Shown here: positions 34,481 through 46,680 of the stretch, one piece after another
Layout of the letters: each line of letters opens with the position of its first letter
How positions within the stretch are numbered: the first letter of the stretch is position 1
Source: Datnioides undecimradiatus
Taxonomy: Eukaryota > Chordata > Actinopteri > Lobotiformes > Datnioididae
Direction of reading: 5' to 3'
Length of the DNA stretch: 64,000 nt
Assembly (NCBI GenBank): GCA_008933995.1
Contig: WARS01000030.1
Location: forward strand, 2,435,501 to 2,499,500
Notes under the pieces: model-generated
What the model was told of the DNA's origin: nothing
Database searches by the model: none
The model's input: only the letters and a program-made list of their open reading frames with translations
Translations under genes and position numbers: made by a program

Positions 34481-36320
34481 AATGTTTTCAGATTCTTCTT
34501 TCAACTGAGTTGCTATGGAGACAGAAAAAGTCTTACATTCATTCATCACAGCAGATATTTTGACATATATTTGTTTCATTATGCTGTCCCAGTAAACACA
34601 AGTAGTTAATCTTCATGCACAAGAGCAAGGCCCAGGAACTGACTAATCTAAATATAATCCAGTAGATATTCATGATTTTGATTAAGGAACTAATTGATGA
34701 TTTGTAATATTAAGCCATGCAGGTCAGAGTGACTTGACTTGACTAACACCCATGTCTTGACTACACACATGTATGTGCTCTAAGGAAGGCATATGGTGGT
34801 GTTCTGGTAGTTTCATTTGCAGCTCAGAAATCTCCCACACTTGGTTTTCTCTAAAGTAATAGTGTAGTATATTGATTTAACACCAAAGATATATGACACA
34901 CTTAAGCTTCTAATGAAGTTTGTACATAGAAGTAGGACACACACATAGAATGGGGAGCATGAATGAGCTAACTGATGAACCTCAGTGGCAAATATGTGAA
35001 TCATAACAGTAAAAAAATTGTGTTTATTTTTTATTTTGGAAGATTAACTGACTAGCTAAGCCTTTGTAGTTAGCTACAGGATAGCACTGTCTTTGGAGGT
35101 CAACCTTGGAGGCTAACTAGCCAACAGCAGCTTTGTTTACTGCAAAAATCCTGCTGTCTACTCTCATTTGTTGCTGCTGTGTAGTTGCTTGTTGGGTTGT
35201 TTGCATTAGCATTTACTTTGCAGTCTGTATGTGCAAAAGAACCAAAGATATTTTGACCTATACTAACTCATATGGTTTCATGCTGGTGTGCATGGTGCAT
35301 AGGAGGTAACATGAGCCTGGATCACCTTGGATCATTGCGCTGTCACTCACTGAACAACAGAATCACAGCTGTATTTGAGCTTTCTGGATGCTGTGTTAGA
35401 GTCAAGCTAAAGTTTAACGTTAACATGGATGTGGCCTGACTGATGTAGCATTAGCAGATATCAGACATGTATTAGCTTTAGTACAGTGGCACAGTTTAGA
35501 ATATTTGATGATTGTCGCATATTTTCCTTTAAATTCACTGATTTGGCTGAATGTGGCTATTGTTTGACTACATTATCATTCATCTTCATAAAAACTAGCA
35601 TGTTCTTTTGATAATGCAAAAGTTGCTAAAACAGCCTGGAAGTTCACCAAGTCCACTACAAATGTCTTCAATAACATCACAAATGAAACTCTTGGCTCTC
35701 AGTTCACACGCTCGGATAGAAACTAAGTCGATATTGATTAAAGAGTCATGGATCACTGGAATCACATGCGTAAACTCTGCGGGTTTCACCTTTACTGTAC
35801 AGCATCACTCCCCAGAGTCTGCAGACAATGCTCTGCAGACAAAGTTATGTGCCACCGACCCTTCCCTCACATCAACTCTGAAACCTTGCAGTCATTAGCA
35901 GCCGATTGATGAGGGAAATGGTATTAGTCTGAAAACATTTGCAGCTCATCCAGAGAAGGGGCCATTTTTACAATTGGTTTAGGGGGTTATGAATGTGCAC
36001 ATGTTCTGTTTGAAATAGGCAATGTTCATTTTTTATCTGTAATTGTTTCTGGAGGAGGCTTTTAGTGAGAGATGAGTTAAGATTCTATTAGAATCTGCAG
36101 CTCGCCTTCCTCCTTTCTTCATGTCTTTTGGAGATACAGTACGATTTGTTTTTCACCTGTGCTGCATTATGAAACAAAGCAAATGAAGTTTGGAGTTGAG
36201 TGTTAAATAACATATGGAATAAAAAAAAACCAGTGCCACAGTGTATAAAACCACAAATATGTGCTTCAGTAGAGGAGAATGTGGCTTCTACAGCCACAAT
36301 TTAATGAGCAATTGAACACA
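34481..36320. other. Gene-poor DNA, nothing recognised
   Basis: Mostly AT-rich. The piece 35600-35900 is more complex, but neither strand gives a recognisable protein. Confidence 0.35.
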
Positions 36321-36745
36321 AAGCTAACGATTTTCAGGACAACTGTCGTCTTCACTAACGTTCATGGCCATCCGCCCGCTTTGATGATGCTCACGGTGCG
36401 TGAAAGGCCTTGAAGAAGTTATCTCTTTGTTGTCTGCACGTATCAGTTTCATCTCCATCATCATTCTGTTAGTAGCCAGGAGCACGACTGATGTCAGCCT
36501 GAATACGGCAGCCTTTCTGTCCGTTAGTGACACAAACATGTATTCAGTACCAGAAACATACACACACATACACACGTGCCCAGTGTGATGTGGGGAGCGT
36601 GTCATGTGAGTGATGATCAGTGGGTATGAGGGGGTGAGGGATCAGGAACTGGCTTGCGTGATGGATCAAAGGGTAACATGACAACGAGACGAGGACTTCC
36701 TGGTTGACAGAAACTTTCCTCAAATGGACAGCGCGACATATCACA
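36321..36745. promoter_or_regulatory. Candidate conserved non-coding block
   Basis: High-complexity sequence before a GT tract, with no repeat wording and no supported exon. Weak compositional call. Confidence 0.2.
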
Positions 36746-36749
36746 GATG

Positions 36750-36750
<1 letters not shown>

Positions 36751-36782
<32 letters not shown>
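36751..36782 (+). repeat. (TG)16 microsatellite
   Basis: Perfect TG repeat. Confidence 0.95.
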
Positions 36783-36784
<2 letters not shown>

Positions 36785-36962
36785 TGAAACAAAAAGAGAT
36801 CAGCCACCCAAAATAGACATCGTCCAGTATCCAGGATGTATCTCAGGTCATCCTGTCTGTGTGCGTCTTTATCTCCGTCACTTGTCTCTGATCTCTCTCT
36901 GGGTCTCGTGCACACACATATGTGCAAACATCCATATCAGAGTCCATGTCTCCTCTGCTTGA

Positions 36963-37734
36963 ATTTAATGTATTTATGCTTTAGCCAGACTATTATACCA
37001 TAAGTCACATGTAGTTTGCTGTCATGTTACCGTGTTTCATGAAGGATCACTAAAAAGCTGTGATGAAAGCAACCTGAGGGAAGTTTAGGAGACACAATGA
37101 AATTTGTGAAAAACCATCTGATGAAGCATAACTTAAAAATGGTAGTAGCTGTATATAATGAGAATGAGTGGCTTTATTAATAGCTAATTATTCTACTATT
37201 AATGCTTTTAATGCCTCATAATTCACTAACATGACATTATTAAAGCTCTGGAAAGAGACTTTGACTTTGTCTTAGTGAATGATTTGTATTTGGACCCTAT
37301 TTTCCCATGTTTTGGTGGCCCAATGACTACTGGGGAAAATTAATTGCACACTGCCAGTGTGCGTCCACTAAAAGTTGCTTGTTTTTGCCACTGACAGTCT
37401 CGAATTGTTGTTAAAATTGCTTTCCTGTGTGCTGATGCCAAGCCAACAGAATGACCCGAGCTAATAACCTTACCTCCACCCAGTCTGCAGCAGGTTTATA
37501 CAATCTTGGAACCACATTTTTCTTCAGGGAGTTGTGCTTTGGTTCAGGATATTTGGAAGTGTCCAAGTCAAAGTATTGTCTGCAGTCTACAGACAAGAAT
37601 GTTAGCATCCATTTGAAGCACAAGTAGACACTCAATTGTGTTCTTATCCAACAAAGACGGCCAATAAAAACTAAGTGTTCCATGTTTTGTTGCAACAGTT
37701 GGTAATATGCACCATTGTTTCTGATCTTTTAGAG
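36963..37734. other. Gene-poor DNA, nothing recognised
   Basis: AT-rich sequence without supported exons. Confidence 0.35.
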
Positions 37735-38210
37735 CACTAAGCTAAGATTTCTGTCCTCCTGAACAACAGACTCCTGTGAGCACTCCTCTCCAACGCCCTG
37801 CAACAGAGAACACTTATGCACACAATTATGCACTGTTGTTGACAACAAGATTCAATAAATAAATCTTTCTTCCCTTCTGCTATCAGACTCCTGAAGAGTT
37901 GACAGGAGTCACAACCATGGACACTTTGTACTACTGTTTACATCTGCATTCTTGCACAGCTGTGCTGCATTCCATCCATTCATTGCACACTGCACATCAG
38001 ACACTTTTCTAAATATTATAGTTTTGCCATTGCCATCTCCTATTGTATTTTTACTATTGTGTTTTTTTTATTTATTGCATTTCTCTGTTTTTATTCTATT
38101 GTATACTTTATATACGTCGGCATCAGGGTGGACAGCAAAGAAAGAATTTCATTGCACGGAGAACTTGCTTTTTTTGTTGCACATGACAATAAACATATTT
38201 GGTAGCAACT
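37735..38210 (+). mobile_element. LINE 3'-end remnant (Rex1/L2-like group)
   Basis: A short coding trace SFFPSAIRLLKS at about 37865-37900, then a 3' UTR with 'CTGCACATCAGAC'-type wording and the terminal block 'CAAAGAAAGAATTTCATTGC' ... 'ACATGACAATAAACATATTTG', characteristic of teleost L2/Rex-like element ends. It is distinct from the LINE at 14955. Confidence 0.6.
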
Positions 38211-38800
38211 TCTCCCCAAGTGCAATTTGGTTAGACAACAATTAACATACAGGACCAAGTGAAAGGTAAAGAATAAGTTACACTAAACTGTAGTCTCCTG
38301 GTTAACAGCTTTCTTAATACTGGACTGATCATTGTTATTAGTCAGTAACTGTCAATGGTTGTTTTCCCCAGGAGTCATTTGGACACACAAGTTGGGAAAA
38401 TATGATCCAGGTTGGGAAATACCAATTTACCCATGAGGTGTGTTCAGACAGAGCATGAAGTGAATTTCACATGCCTTGCAAATGCATATAGATTCAACAA
38501 AGACACGACTGGATGTGACTAGACAAAAATTTGCTCTTACATATGCAGGAGTTGCAAATATTTTATCTCCGGTGAAACATTTATGCTACCGTCTGGGGTC
38601 TTAACAATTTAAAAAAGAGACTGTACAAACAAAAAAAGACAGACGTGTAGTTTGTGTTTTCCTGAAACATTTACGCAACTCATACTTTGGTTCTCCTCTT
38701 GTGTAATAACCACCTTCCTTGTCAGGTGTTGCTTCCATCAGATCGCCTTTATGCAGCAAAAAAAACATTGAATGATTGAACTGTTGTATTCAACGCATGA
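38211..38800. other. Gene-poor DNA, nothing recognised
   Basis: No supported feature. Confidence 0.35.
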
Positions 38801-39290
38801 TCAAGTGAGGGAATGATGGGATATGCAACACAAAGCAAGAGGTGAAGGAAAGCTCGCTGGGTATTAGTGTAACGTCATGCAACACCATCGTGGCTCCTAA
38901 CTCTTGGTTTTCCTCGTTGGCTGTGAAGTCTTTCTTTGTGCTTTTGAGGAAAACTGCGGCCTTGCAGCCCATCTCCATGTTTCACCACGTACAGAACCCC
39001 GCGGCCTTTGGGAGGGTATGGAATCACACGGACCAAACATAATAAAGGTAATTTACTGCCAAGGCAAATTCCATAGCTCTGGGCCTCCACCCCATGTTAA
39101 ACAGCCTGCTGACCTTTAGCGTCTGATTTCATAAAGAGGGACACAATCCGATTAGGCCTGGACGGGAAAGGTCAAATGCACTGGCAGTTGTGGTGGGAAC
39201 GTCGCCGCTAGCTGACTGGGGACGTAACAGAATGACCGCGGCTGTGCGGACTGAAGCCCTCTGCATGCCTGAGTGTGTGCGTACGTGTGT
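38801..39290. promoter_or_regulatory. Candidate conserved non-coding block
   Basis: High-complexity, GC-moderate block with overlapping open frames in both directions but no recognisable protein. Includes TGACCTTT (nuclear-receptor-like half-site) near 39108. Composition only. Confidence 0.25.
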
Positions 39291-39320
39291 GTGAGAAGAG
39301 GATAGCGGCTGTCTGCGTCT

Positions 39321-39340
39321 TGTGTGTGTGTGTGTGTGTG
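39321..39340 (+). repeat. (TG)10 microsatellite
   Basis: Perfect TG repeat. Confidence 0.9.
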
Positions 39341-40072
39341 AGTGGCAGAGGTGGGGGCAGCGATGGCAGTTAGCCTCTGTGGCCTCTGGAGCCGTTAGCA
39401 GAAAGGGCAGCATATCTGACATGGGTGCCGTGCTCCCTTTTTATGTCCCTGTGACACACACACACAAACATATACACACCCGGTGGCATTGCACCAGCTT
39501 TAGCCTGATAGCATCTTCAGCTCCGCCGAGCCTTGAAGTGCGTCACTGTTTTGGGGTATGTGCGCGTTGATTTTCTGTCCCTTTGTGTCCCGTTTTCTTC
39601 CGGATAGCGGGTCAAAGTGAATGTCACAGCACATTGTGAAGGTGCGGTCTTCACTGATTGCTTGAATCTCTCGTTGACAAGCTTTGTTGCTGATCACCAA
39701 AGCTAATCAGGCCTTGCTGTTGTCCATTTTAGCCAGAATTCACTTGAGATGCTTGTCTCATCCTTCATTTTTAAATTTAAAAATGAAATTTGTAAACCAG
39801 CACTTATTTTTACCGGAAGGAATGATGGACAAAACCAGTAAAATAAGTTTTAAATAAGTTGTGATAAGTACAACGCGCACATGACCAGTCGCTTTCAGTA
39901 AATCAGAAATATCTGCTTTATCCCATTTACAAACTGCTGAGATGTTCCTTTATTTCAGCTTCATACGGGAAGAAAAGGAAAAAAGACGACTGAGCTAAAA
40001 AACAATTTCATACTTGTTCGTGTGCAGGCCTGTTTTTATGGATGAGACTGCGTTGATGATCCTGTATATCTT

Positions 40073-40075
<3 letters not shown>

Positions 40076-40108
<33 letters not shown>
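40076..40108 (+). repeat. (GT)16 microsatellite
   Basis: Perfect GT repeat; first of three GT tracts within 610 bases. Confidence 0.95.
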
Positions 40109-40109
<1 letters not shown>

Positions 40110-40241
40110 AGCAGCACAGGTAGTTTGTCTCCCCCGTAGAATGGTCTTGGTTGCAGAGCTGTCGTCTGTTTTACGAGGTGCCCATTAAGGAGCTCACATG
40201 GATAATGCTGATTGCACGGTGCGCTGCCAGGATATGCGGTA

Positions 40242-40242
40242 G

Positions 40243-40274
<32 letters not shown>
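40242..40274 (+). repeat. (GT)n microsatellite with one interruption
   Basis: GT repeat interrupted by TTTG near 40257. Confidence 0.9.
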
Positions 40275-40645
40275 CAGCAGGCAGAAGTTAAATGTGTGTG
40301 TCTGAGCATGCTTACACTATACAGTATCTGTATTTGTTTATAAATCTAACAACGTATTTGCATATTTGTATGTAAATTTATCTCAGGATACATGAACAAA
40401 TTTGTCAGTGTGTGTGTGTAAAGTTTCGGATGGATGTACGTGGTCGGTGTGTCTTGCAAGTATGTGTGTATGTGTGTGTGTGTCATGGTTAATGTTGATT
40501 GTGTCGGGGCACAGCGAGGTGCTGACAGTGCCGCGTCTGCTGAATGACGGAGATGATGTTAACAAGCACAGGGAGGCGGTCACCACCCCCCTGTTTACAA
40601 TATGGGGGTGCTAAAGCTGTCGAGACCATAACTACTGCACGCCGC

Positions 40646-40650
<5 letters not shown>

Positions 40651-40699
<49 letters not shown>
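40651..40699 (+). repeat. Compound (GT)17(GA)7 microsatellite
   Basis: The GT tract at 40651-40684 passes directly into GA at 40685-40699. A further GA-rich tract follows at 40796-40826. Confidence 0.95.
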
Positions 40700-40899
40700 T
40701 GTGCACTAATACCTCCTTGTCCTCCACCTCTTTGTTGTCACACTCCTCATCTCCAGATCGCTGCAGAGGCTCGCCTGGCACTCCAGCTGAGAGAGACGGA
40801 GAGAGAGAGAGAGACAGAGAGAGAGACCTTTTCAGTGAGCCTACATGCTGGAGGAAGAGACGAGTAACAAGGCACAGATGAGCAGGTGTACACAGTAGC

Positions 40900-41411
40900 A
40901 CTGATAATTAGAACATTTGTGTGTGCTGTCTGTGTATCAGGGGAGGCCACAGTGTGTCTCAGTGAGGGCTGCTGATAATGATTATTCACATCATTAAATA
41001 ATCTACACATTCCTTTTTCATAATTATTCAATAACTTCTCTAAAATACTGGAAATAATAGTGAAAAATACCAAAACAGTTTCACAGGATGTCGATGTCTT
41101 TAAATTGCTGTGCTAGTCTGAACAAATTGATTAATTTGACTGAAACACTGATCGACTCATAGAAATCTAGAATAGACTCATAGAAATCTAAAATAGACCA
41201 AGATCCAATATTTAATTTTACACCGATTTAAAACAGTAAAACTGCAAATCCTCACATTTGCAATTTTAAAATGTTTGCATCTTAATTTGCTTCATTATTA
41301 AAAACATTAATTGATCCAAAACATGGTCACCACTACAGGAAAATAAATAATAATAAATATAGATTTAAATCTTGTCTTTATTAACAGCGTATCAAATGTC
41401 TGTTCAAATTT
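40900..41411. other. Gene-poor DNA with a small tandem duplication
   Basis: About 41153-41195 contains two near-identical copies of a roughly 21-base unit ('GACTCATAGAAATCTA'). Otherwise nothing recognised. Confidence 0.4.
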
Positions 41412-41690
41412 CATTTCAATTCAATTCAATTCAATTTTATTTATATAGCGCCAATTCACAACAAAAAGTCATCTCAGGGCACTTTACAAACAGAGCAGGT
41501 CTAGACCACACTCATTACTGTTAGTTACACCCAACAGTTCCACCATGAGCAAGCACTTGGCAACAGTGGCAAGGAAAAACTTCCTTTTAACAGGCAGAAA
41601 CCTTGGACAGATCCTGGCTCTAGGTGGACGGCCATCTGTCTTGACTTCCAGCTGTGGACTCCTCTCTCATCCACAGCTGCTATACAGTAC
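41412..41690 (+). repeat. Dispersed teleost repeat ('TTTATTTATATAGCGCCAAT ... GAGCAAGCACTTGGC')
   Basis: Starts with tandem CAATT units, then 'TTTATTTATATAGCGCCAAT', 'CTCAGGGCACTTTACAAA', 'GAGCAAGCACTTGGCAACAG', 'AAGGAAAAACTTCC' and 'TTTTAACAGGCAGAAACC' in the usual order of a very abundant fish interspersed repeat (often classed SINE-like). The name was not determined. Confidence 0.7.
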
Positions 41691-42520
41691 TCATGTATCT
41701 GAGGCTGAATAGCCCTGCATTGTTTTGGCTGATGAAGGTAAGGGAAAACATATAATATTTGAATATGGGTTCTGCTGTTCAACTGTTGCTGAAGTTACAA
41801 AAAAAAATGCCTGTGTGTGCTGCGTCTTAATTGCCCATCCATGTATTTGATTTCATTTAAGAGTCCTTAAAAAAAAAGTCCTTAAAAAAAAAACAACATT
41901 CTGAAACCGAATGATCAGAGACAGATCTGCAGGGGAACAATCTTCCTGACAACTCGCACAGTTAAAATGTCAGACAGCTCTGGACCATTGGAGCCCTGAT
42001 CCAAAATATATGCAGCTGTGTGGATCATAGTCCTATGAAAAAACAAATATCTCAGAGCTTATTAAGCATCAAATATACATTATGTTTACTTTAGTGTTCA
42101 AAAAATTACAGATAGAAACAAATCTTATGGAAAACTAATGCCACGTGTCAGGAATACTCACAGCCAGCCTGATGGAGGACTCAGGGACTTTGGCTGCAAA
42201 GGTTTCACTGTTTTGTTTCAGCATCCTTTACCACGCAGTAATACTATTGGATGATAGAGAAGAAAGTATGTGATATGAATCATTATCATACATCTGTTTG
42301 CATTCTGGTTGTTTTCAATACAGAAAAGTAGCACTTTTCCAAGAGCTTATGCAACTCCCCCACCTCCATTTATCAAAATATTAGCATAATGGCCTGCATC
42401 TCAAGTCACTTGCTATTCTGGCTCATCCTTCAGCTTTTTGGAATTCAATAGTTGTTACTCGGAGTGAAACAGCAAGATACAAGGCCCCTAATGGGGTAAG
42501 TTAAAAGCTTGGCTCTTGTA
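41691..42520. other. Gene-poor DNA, nothing recognised
   Basis: AT-rich, with poly-A runs at about 41868-41892. Confidence 0.35.
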
Positions 42521-42539
42521 GAGCAGCAGAAGTTAAAAG

Positions 42540-43035
42540 CTTACACAGAGTTATCATAATAGGCCACCCTCAACGTCAGCCAAGTCGTCTTTTTGAAGCG
42601 GGCGTAATTTCCCATGATGATGATGATGATCGGCCGGACAACATGCTCAGAAACAATTAGCGCTGGTCGCTGAAGTGGACACTTTCCCCCAGTCAGGCAT
42701 CGAGGGCCAGGGCATAAATAAGTCCCCTTGTCAGCCATTGCCAAGAGACAGCTAATGACTCTCATTAATATGCAAAATAGCAGCCATTTTTCTCTCCCTT
42801 CGCGTGTGTGTGTGCGTGGTTTCCTCATTTTGCACACTTGGTCCATGCAGCGCAAAGTGACCAGCTCAAGAAAATTTCTAATTGCAAGTCAATTATGTCA
42901 TAGAGCCCGTTTAGATGTTCATTTGTATGCAAATTCAGAGGGTGTCGCAAGAGGAGAGAGGGGAGCCGGCGTCAGACAACATGGAGGGCACGAATCCTCA
43001 CTGAACGCTGACCCACGCGCAGACTGGCCCCAACG
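42540..43035. promoter_or_regulatory. Candidate conserved non-coding element
   Basis: Contains motif-dense pieces: GGGCGTAATTTCCCATGATG at about 42600-42619, TCATTAATATGCAAAATAGC (octamer-like ATGCAAA) near 42762, and TTTGTATGCAAATTCAGAGG (octamer ATGCAAAT) near 42922. Stops in all frames and no repeat wording. Two octamer-like sites 160 bases apart suggest POU-factor input, by inference. Confidence 0.4.
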
Positions 43036-43125
43036 TACGTGACATGATTCATCAGTATTTTGGAGTGTGTAAATATGAAACAGCTAGCTCGGCTCTGTCC
43101 CTCTGTGTAGTCGGGCCTTTAGAGC

Positions 43126-43450
43126 GTTAGTTCTCAACCTGGGGGTTGTGAGATGGAGAAGTCTATCAGAGGTCATGAACAATCTCTGTATGGACTCTTC
43201 GGAGGTCTCTGTGCCTGCAGACTTCATTTAAAATTGTTGTGTTTTGTTAAATAGTTCAGTCAACCTTAATTATCAAAGAACACAAGGTCAGTTTGGAGTT
43301 TGGAGTTCAAATTTAATTCAAACTTTTGATTCAAGGGGTCAGCAGTGTTGGGTTTTGGTAGGATGTGTCATGACTGGGACATTAGAGTAGAACAGATCCA
43401 TTGTCAACCTGGGCTTTTGCAAACATAACAAGTCAAAATGTTTCTTTGTG
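43126..43450 (+). mobile_element. hAT-like remnant
   Basis: 'GTTAGTTCTCAACCTGGGGG' followed by 'TTGTGAGATGGAGAAG' matches the usual wording of hAT element ends. The interior is AT-rich and non-coding; the other end is unclear. Confidence 0.4.
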
Positions 43451-43734
43451 TGCTCTCATTCCAAACATCCGTCGCCAGCAGGCAAAATATTTCCTAATTA
43501 CCATCTTTTTGGTCGTTACTGTGTTGTGTTTGTATGTTTATGTCATCATATGAACTCAGTCCTCATGTGCTTACCCGCTCAAATACATTCACTTTAGGTG
43601 AGGGTGAGAAATGATGCCTGTTGTATATTTGTTGGAACATTATATTACACCTTCCACCTTTACATGTACTGTATACTGCATGTTACTGTCAATACTTGTT
43701 GTGTGTGACTTTTCAGACTTAATCTTTTATTGTC

Positions 43735-44110
43735 TCTCCATCCCATCCTCAGCTATTTATTTGATTATAGCAGGAGCTGTAATCCAGCTCCCATATGACT
43801 GAGTCATCCTGGATGACAAATGGAAGAACAGCTGATTTTATCAATAGCCGTTTTCACAACTCAATATTCATTAGAATTACTTTGGATGGTGATGACAAAT
43901 GAGCATTTCTTCAGCAATAGAGGCCCTGAAAGAGGGGTTTATATCCCAACCCTAAAGTTTCTCCGGTTCATATTCAGTGCCAGCAGTGGAATCAGGGTGT
44001 GGAACGGAGAGCTCATCATTTCATCAAGCTCTCATCCTGATATGTACGTGTCCGCGGTTTAGCAGAGTGGGCCAGTCCCAGTAAATGATTCCTAGATCCA
44101 TCATCCTGCT
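43735..44110. promoter_or_regulatory. Candidate conserved non-coding element
   Basis: High-complexity block with CAATATTCATTAGAATTACT near 43862 and balanced composition. An 80-codon open frame (43820-44062) has no recognisable protein. Enhancer-like by composition. Confidence 0.35.
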
Positions 44111-44363
44111 GTGATCTGATCTGATCCCCTTAGCTGTTGATTAGACGCTTATTGGAGCGAGGAGCGGAGACATCAATATGAAGGGGAGGGGGAGGGGGAG
44201 AGGAGGAAGATAGAAAAAGGAAGGAAATGTCAGGACGCTGAGGAGGAGGAGAGAAAAGGATGCCACCCTCTAGTGGAGGAGGCAGATATCTATCTATTCC
44301 CACTGGCTCATCTGCACCTGTAACTGTATCTCTGTCTGCGCAAACATACCTCCATATGTATAT

Positions 44364-44365
<2 letters not shown>

Positions 44366-44402
<37 letters not shown>
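44366..44402 (+). repeat. (GT)18 microsatellite
   Basis: Perfect GT repeat. Confidence 0.95.
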
Positions 44403-44405
<3 letters not shown>

Positions 44406-44615
44406 ACAGCCACCATCTCTGCTCCATCAATAGCCGTGGAATATCCTGGTGACATTGAGCAGTCATTACAGCAGCCATCAGCAGTTAATGAACGGATGGA
44501 GTCCACAGCGTATCCACTAAATTCATTATCACTGTATTGGACTTGACGGTGCAGATTAATAATTGGTTTGTCACACAGATATTTTGGATGATTAATATGG
44601 GTATTGATTAAGAAC
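44403..44615. promoter_or_regulatory. Candidate conserved non-coding element
   Basis: High-complexity block with repeated homeodomain-type cores (GCAGTTAATG, GATTAATAATTGG, GATTAATATGG, TTGATTAAG) within about 200 bases. No repeat wording and no coding signature. Confidence 0.35.
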
Positions 44616-45706
44616 AGGAGGTGTGTGTGAGTATGTGTGTATGTGTATGTGCTGTTTGAGGGGTGATATGAGGAAAAGTGCACACACCAGCAGTGGGCTA
44701 CAGGAAGTCAATGGGTGGTTATTGAGGAGACTGAGCAGGGCTGTGGTGACAAAATCACTGCAGCCCAACTTAATCAAAGCTGTGGTTTGTGTCCTGGCGT
44801 AGAGTCATAGACCCAGCACCCACCACCACCACCCACTAAGACCCACTCATTTGGTTTCTAAATTACATGACAAATGACATTAAGTGGTGGAGTCGGTATG
44901 TCAAGTGATGCAGTCGGTGCGTGTTGCACTGAATTCTGCATAAGGGCAAACGTCAACACTTTGATGGTTCTGACAGAGAGAAACAAGACAGTGTCGTCTG
45001 CAAAGAAGTTGACCACAGCTCATCCATTGCTGCAGTTTAGTCTAGTGATGTAGCGCGAGCTAATTGTATCTTTTAAATTTAAGTGCAGAACTTTTGTCTT
45101 CAAACCAGCTTTTTCAGATGTGCTTCTAGTTGTTATAAGTCTACTCTGTAGCCATTGTTGCTTCTCTCTTCAGCTCTGGTGAACTAATCTTTTCGGGGTG
45201 ACATAAAATCCACTCAATATCTGGCTCCATAGTTACACCAGACAGCAAATTTAGAACTCTGTATGTGCTTGGCTGGAAAAGCGGTCATTCATTTATCTGT
45301 GAGCACTGCAGTGCACAGGTGGAGGAGTGAGTATAGTAGAAAATTGTAAAACCCTGACTTAAAGGAAGACTCTTGACAGGCCTTCATACTGCACTTCCTG
45401 TTTTATATTTTATCCTTTCACAGCTGCCTGTAGCAACAAACTCATACACCTTCAATGTCTTCTGGCCATTTTCATGCGTGTATTAGATGAGGACAGGAAG
45501 TGATGCAGCAATGGTCCCCAGCTTGGACATGAGCTTGTGATGATCTTAACCTCTGAAATGCAAAGCAAATCAAGACCTTTGGTCTAAATGCAGCCTTGTA
45601 CATGATGTCATTTGGTGACACTGAGCGCCACATAGCATCTTTAATTGGTTTTAAATTAGCAAGAGTATTTTTGGAGTTATGAGAAATGTTGGTTTTTCTT
45701 TTAAAA
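44616..45706. other. Gene-poor DNA, nothing recognised
   Basis: No supported exon or repeat family. Confidence 0.35.
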
Positions 45707-45890
45707 GGCGACACAGTGGTGCAGCAGTGACCTCTGTCCCCTCACAGCAAGAGGGTCATGGCTTTGAAGCCACAGGCCAGCTGGGACCTCTCGGTGTACA
45801 GCTGGCATTTTAGGTTCACGCCTGAATCTTTGCCGATTTTTTCCCCCACAGATGCTCTGCATTTCTTCCACAATCAGCATCAGCCTCCTC
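45707..45890 (+). mobile_element. tRNA-related SINE-like repeat ('GGCGACACAGTGGTGCAGCA' type)
   Basis: The start GGCGACACAGTGGTGCAG, then 'CCCCTCACAGCAAGAGGGTC' and 'GGCTTTGAAGCCAC' (in place of the usual GGGTTCGAATCC, a pol III B-box-like site) correspond to a very common fish SINE-like repeat. Diverged, so old. Confidence 0.6.
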
Positions 45891-46680
45891 CAACCTTACA
45901 CAAAAACAAGAGGCTATAAATATTGGATTGAGAGAAAAACAAATTACAGAGATTTATATGTAATATTCCAAAAAAATCAGCAGTCAAATAATGTCAGGCA
46001 ATAAAATACAGCACACATCTCCCTGTTTTTCTGCTTCTCTTCTGTCTGTCTGCCTTTGTGTGTGTGTTTTGGGCCTGTGCAGCTGACTCTCAGAGGAGAC
46101 ATCTTGTTGTCTTTCTACTGAGCTCAGATTCATTGCTATCGATCAGCCATGTACTGGATATATAGATCCACCAAGTATATAGATAAGCCATTTATTACTG
46201 GAGATCTTGGTTCACACGTATAGATTCTCCATGTGAGCGTATGGATCGGCCACAGACAGCTTTACTGCACATTATCTGCATCTGCACCGAACTGCTGCTC
46301 CACCATGTTTATGAGACGTCCACCCTTTCTTCCCTTTCCTCTGCCGCCAGCTGTTACACGATGTTAATATATTTGTTAGACAGGACTTAAACATGCGTAA
46401 AGTTGTGGATTTCAGCTTTAAGGATTGATGTGATAGAAGATTTAAAAGATGAGGATTTCATTCTTATTTAGATAAAACGCCACAATAAAATAGTTTTTCT
46501 CCTCCCTAAAATCTGTTTGCTCAATTTGAACGAATATGAAAAGCGTTACAAAAAAGGCATAATGCATTCATACAATCCCCGAGGTTTTGAATAGATGGAT
46601 TTACAAGTGTAAAACCAAAATACCTTTATCACGCAGGATCGCTATCTCAGAATTGGACTTCGGGAGTTGAAATTGTCAAC
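45891..46680. other. Gene-poor DNA, nothing recognised
   Basis: No supported feature. Confidence 0.35.

Noticed and set aside
36544-36927. 127-codon minus-strand frame spanning a CA/GT tract
   Set aside because: Much of it is a His-Thr repeat translated from the microsatellite; not a gene.
40544-40901. Overlapping frames with Cys-Val or Ser-Leu runs
   Set aside because: They are translations of the compound GT/GA microsatellite and the following GA-rich tract.
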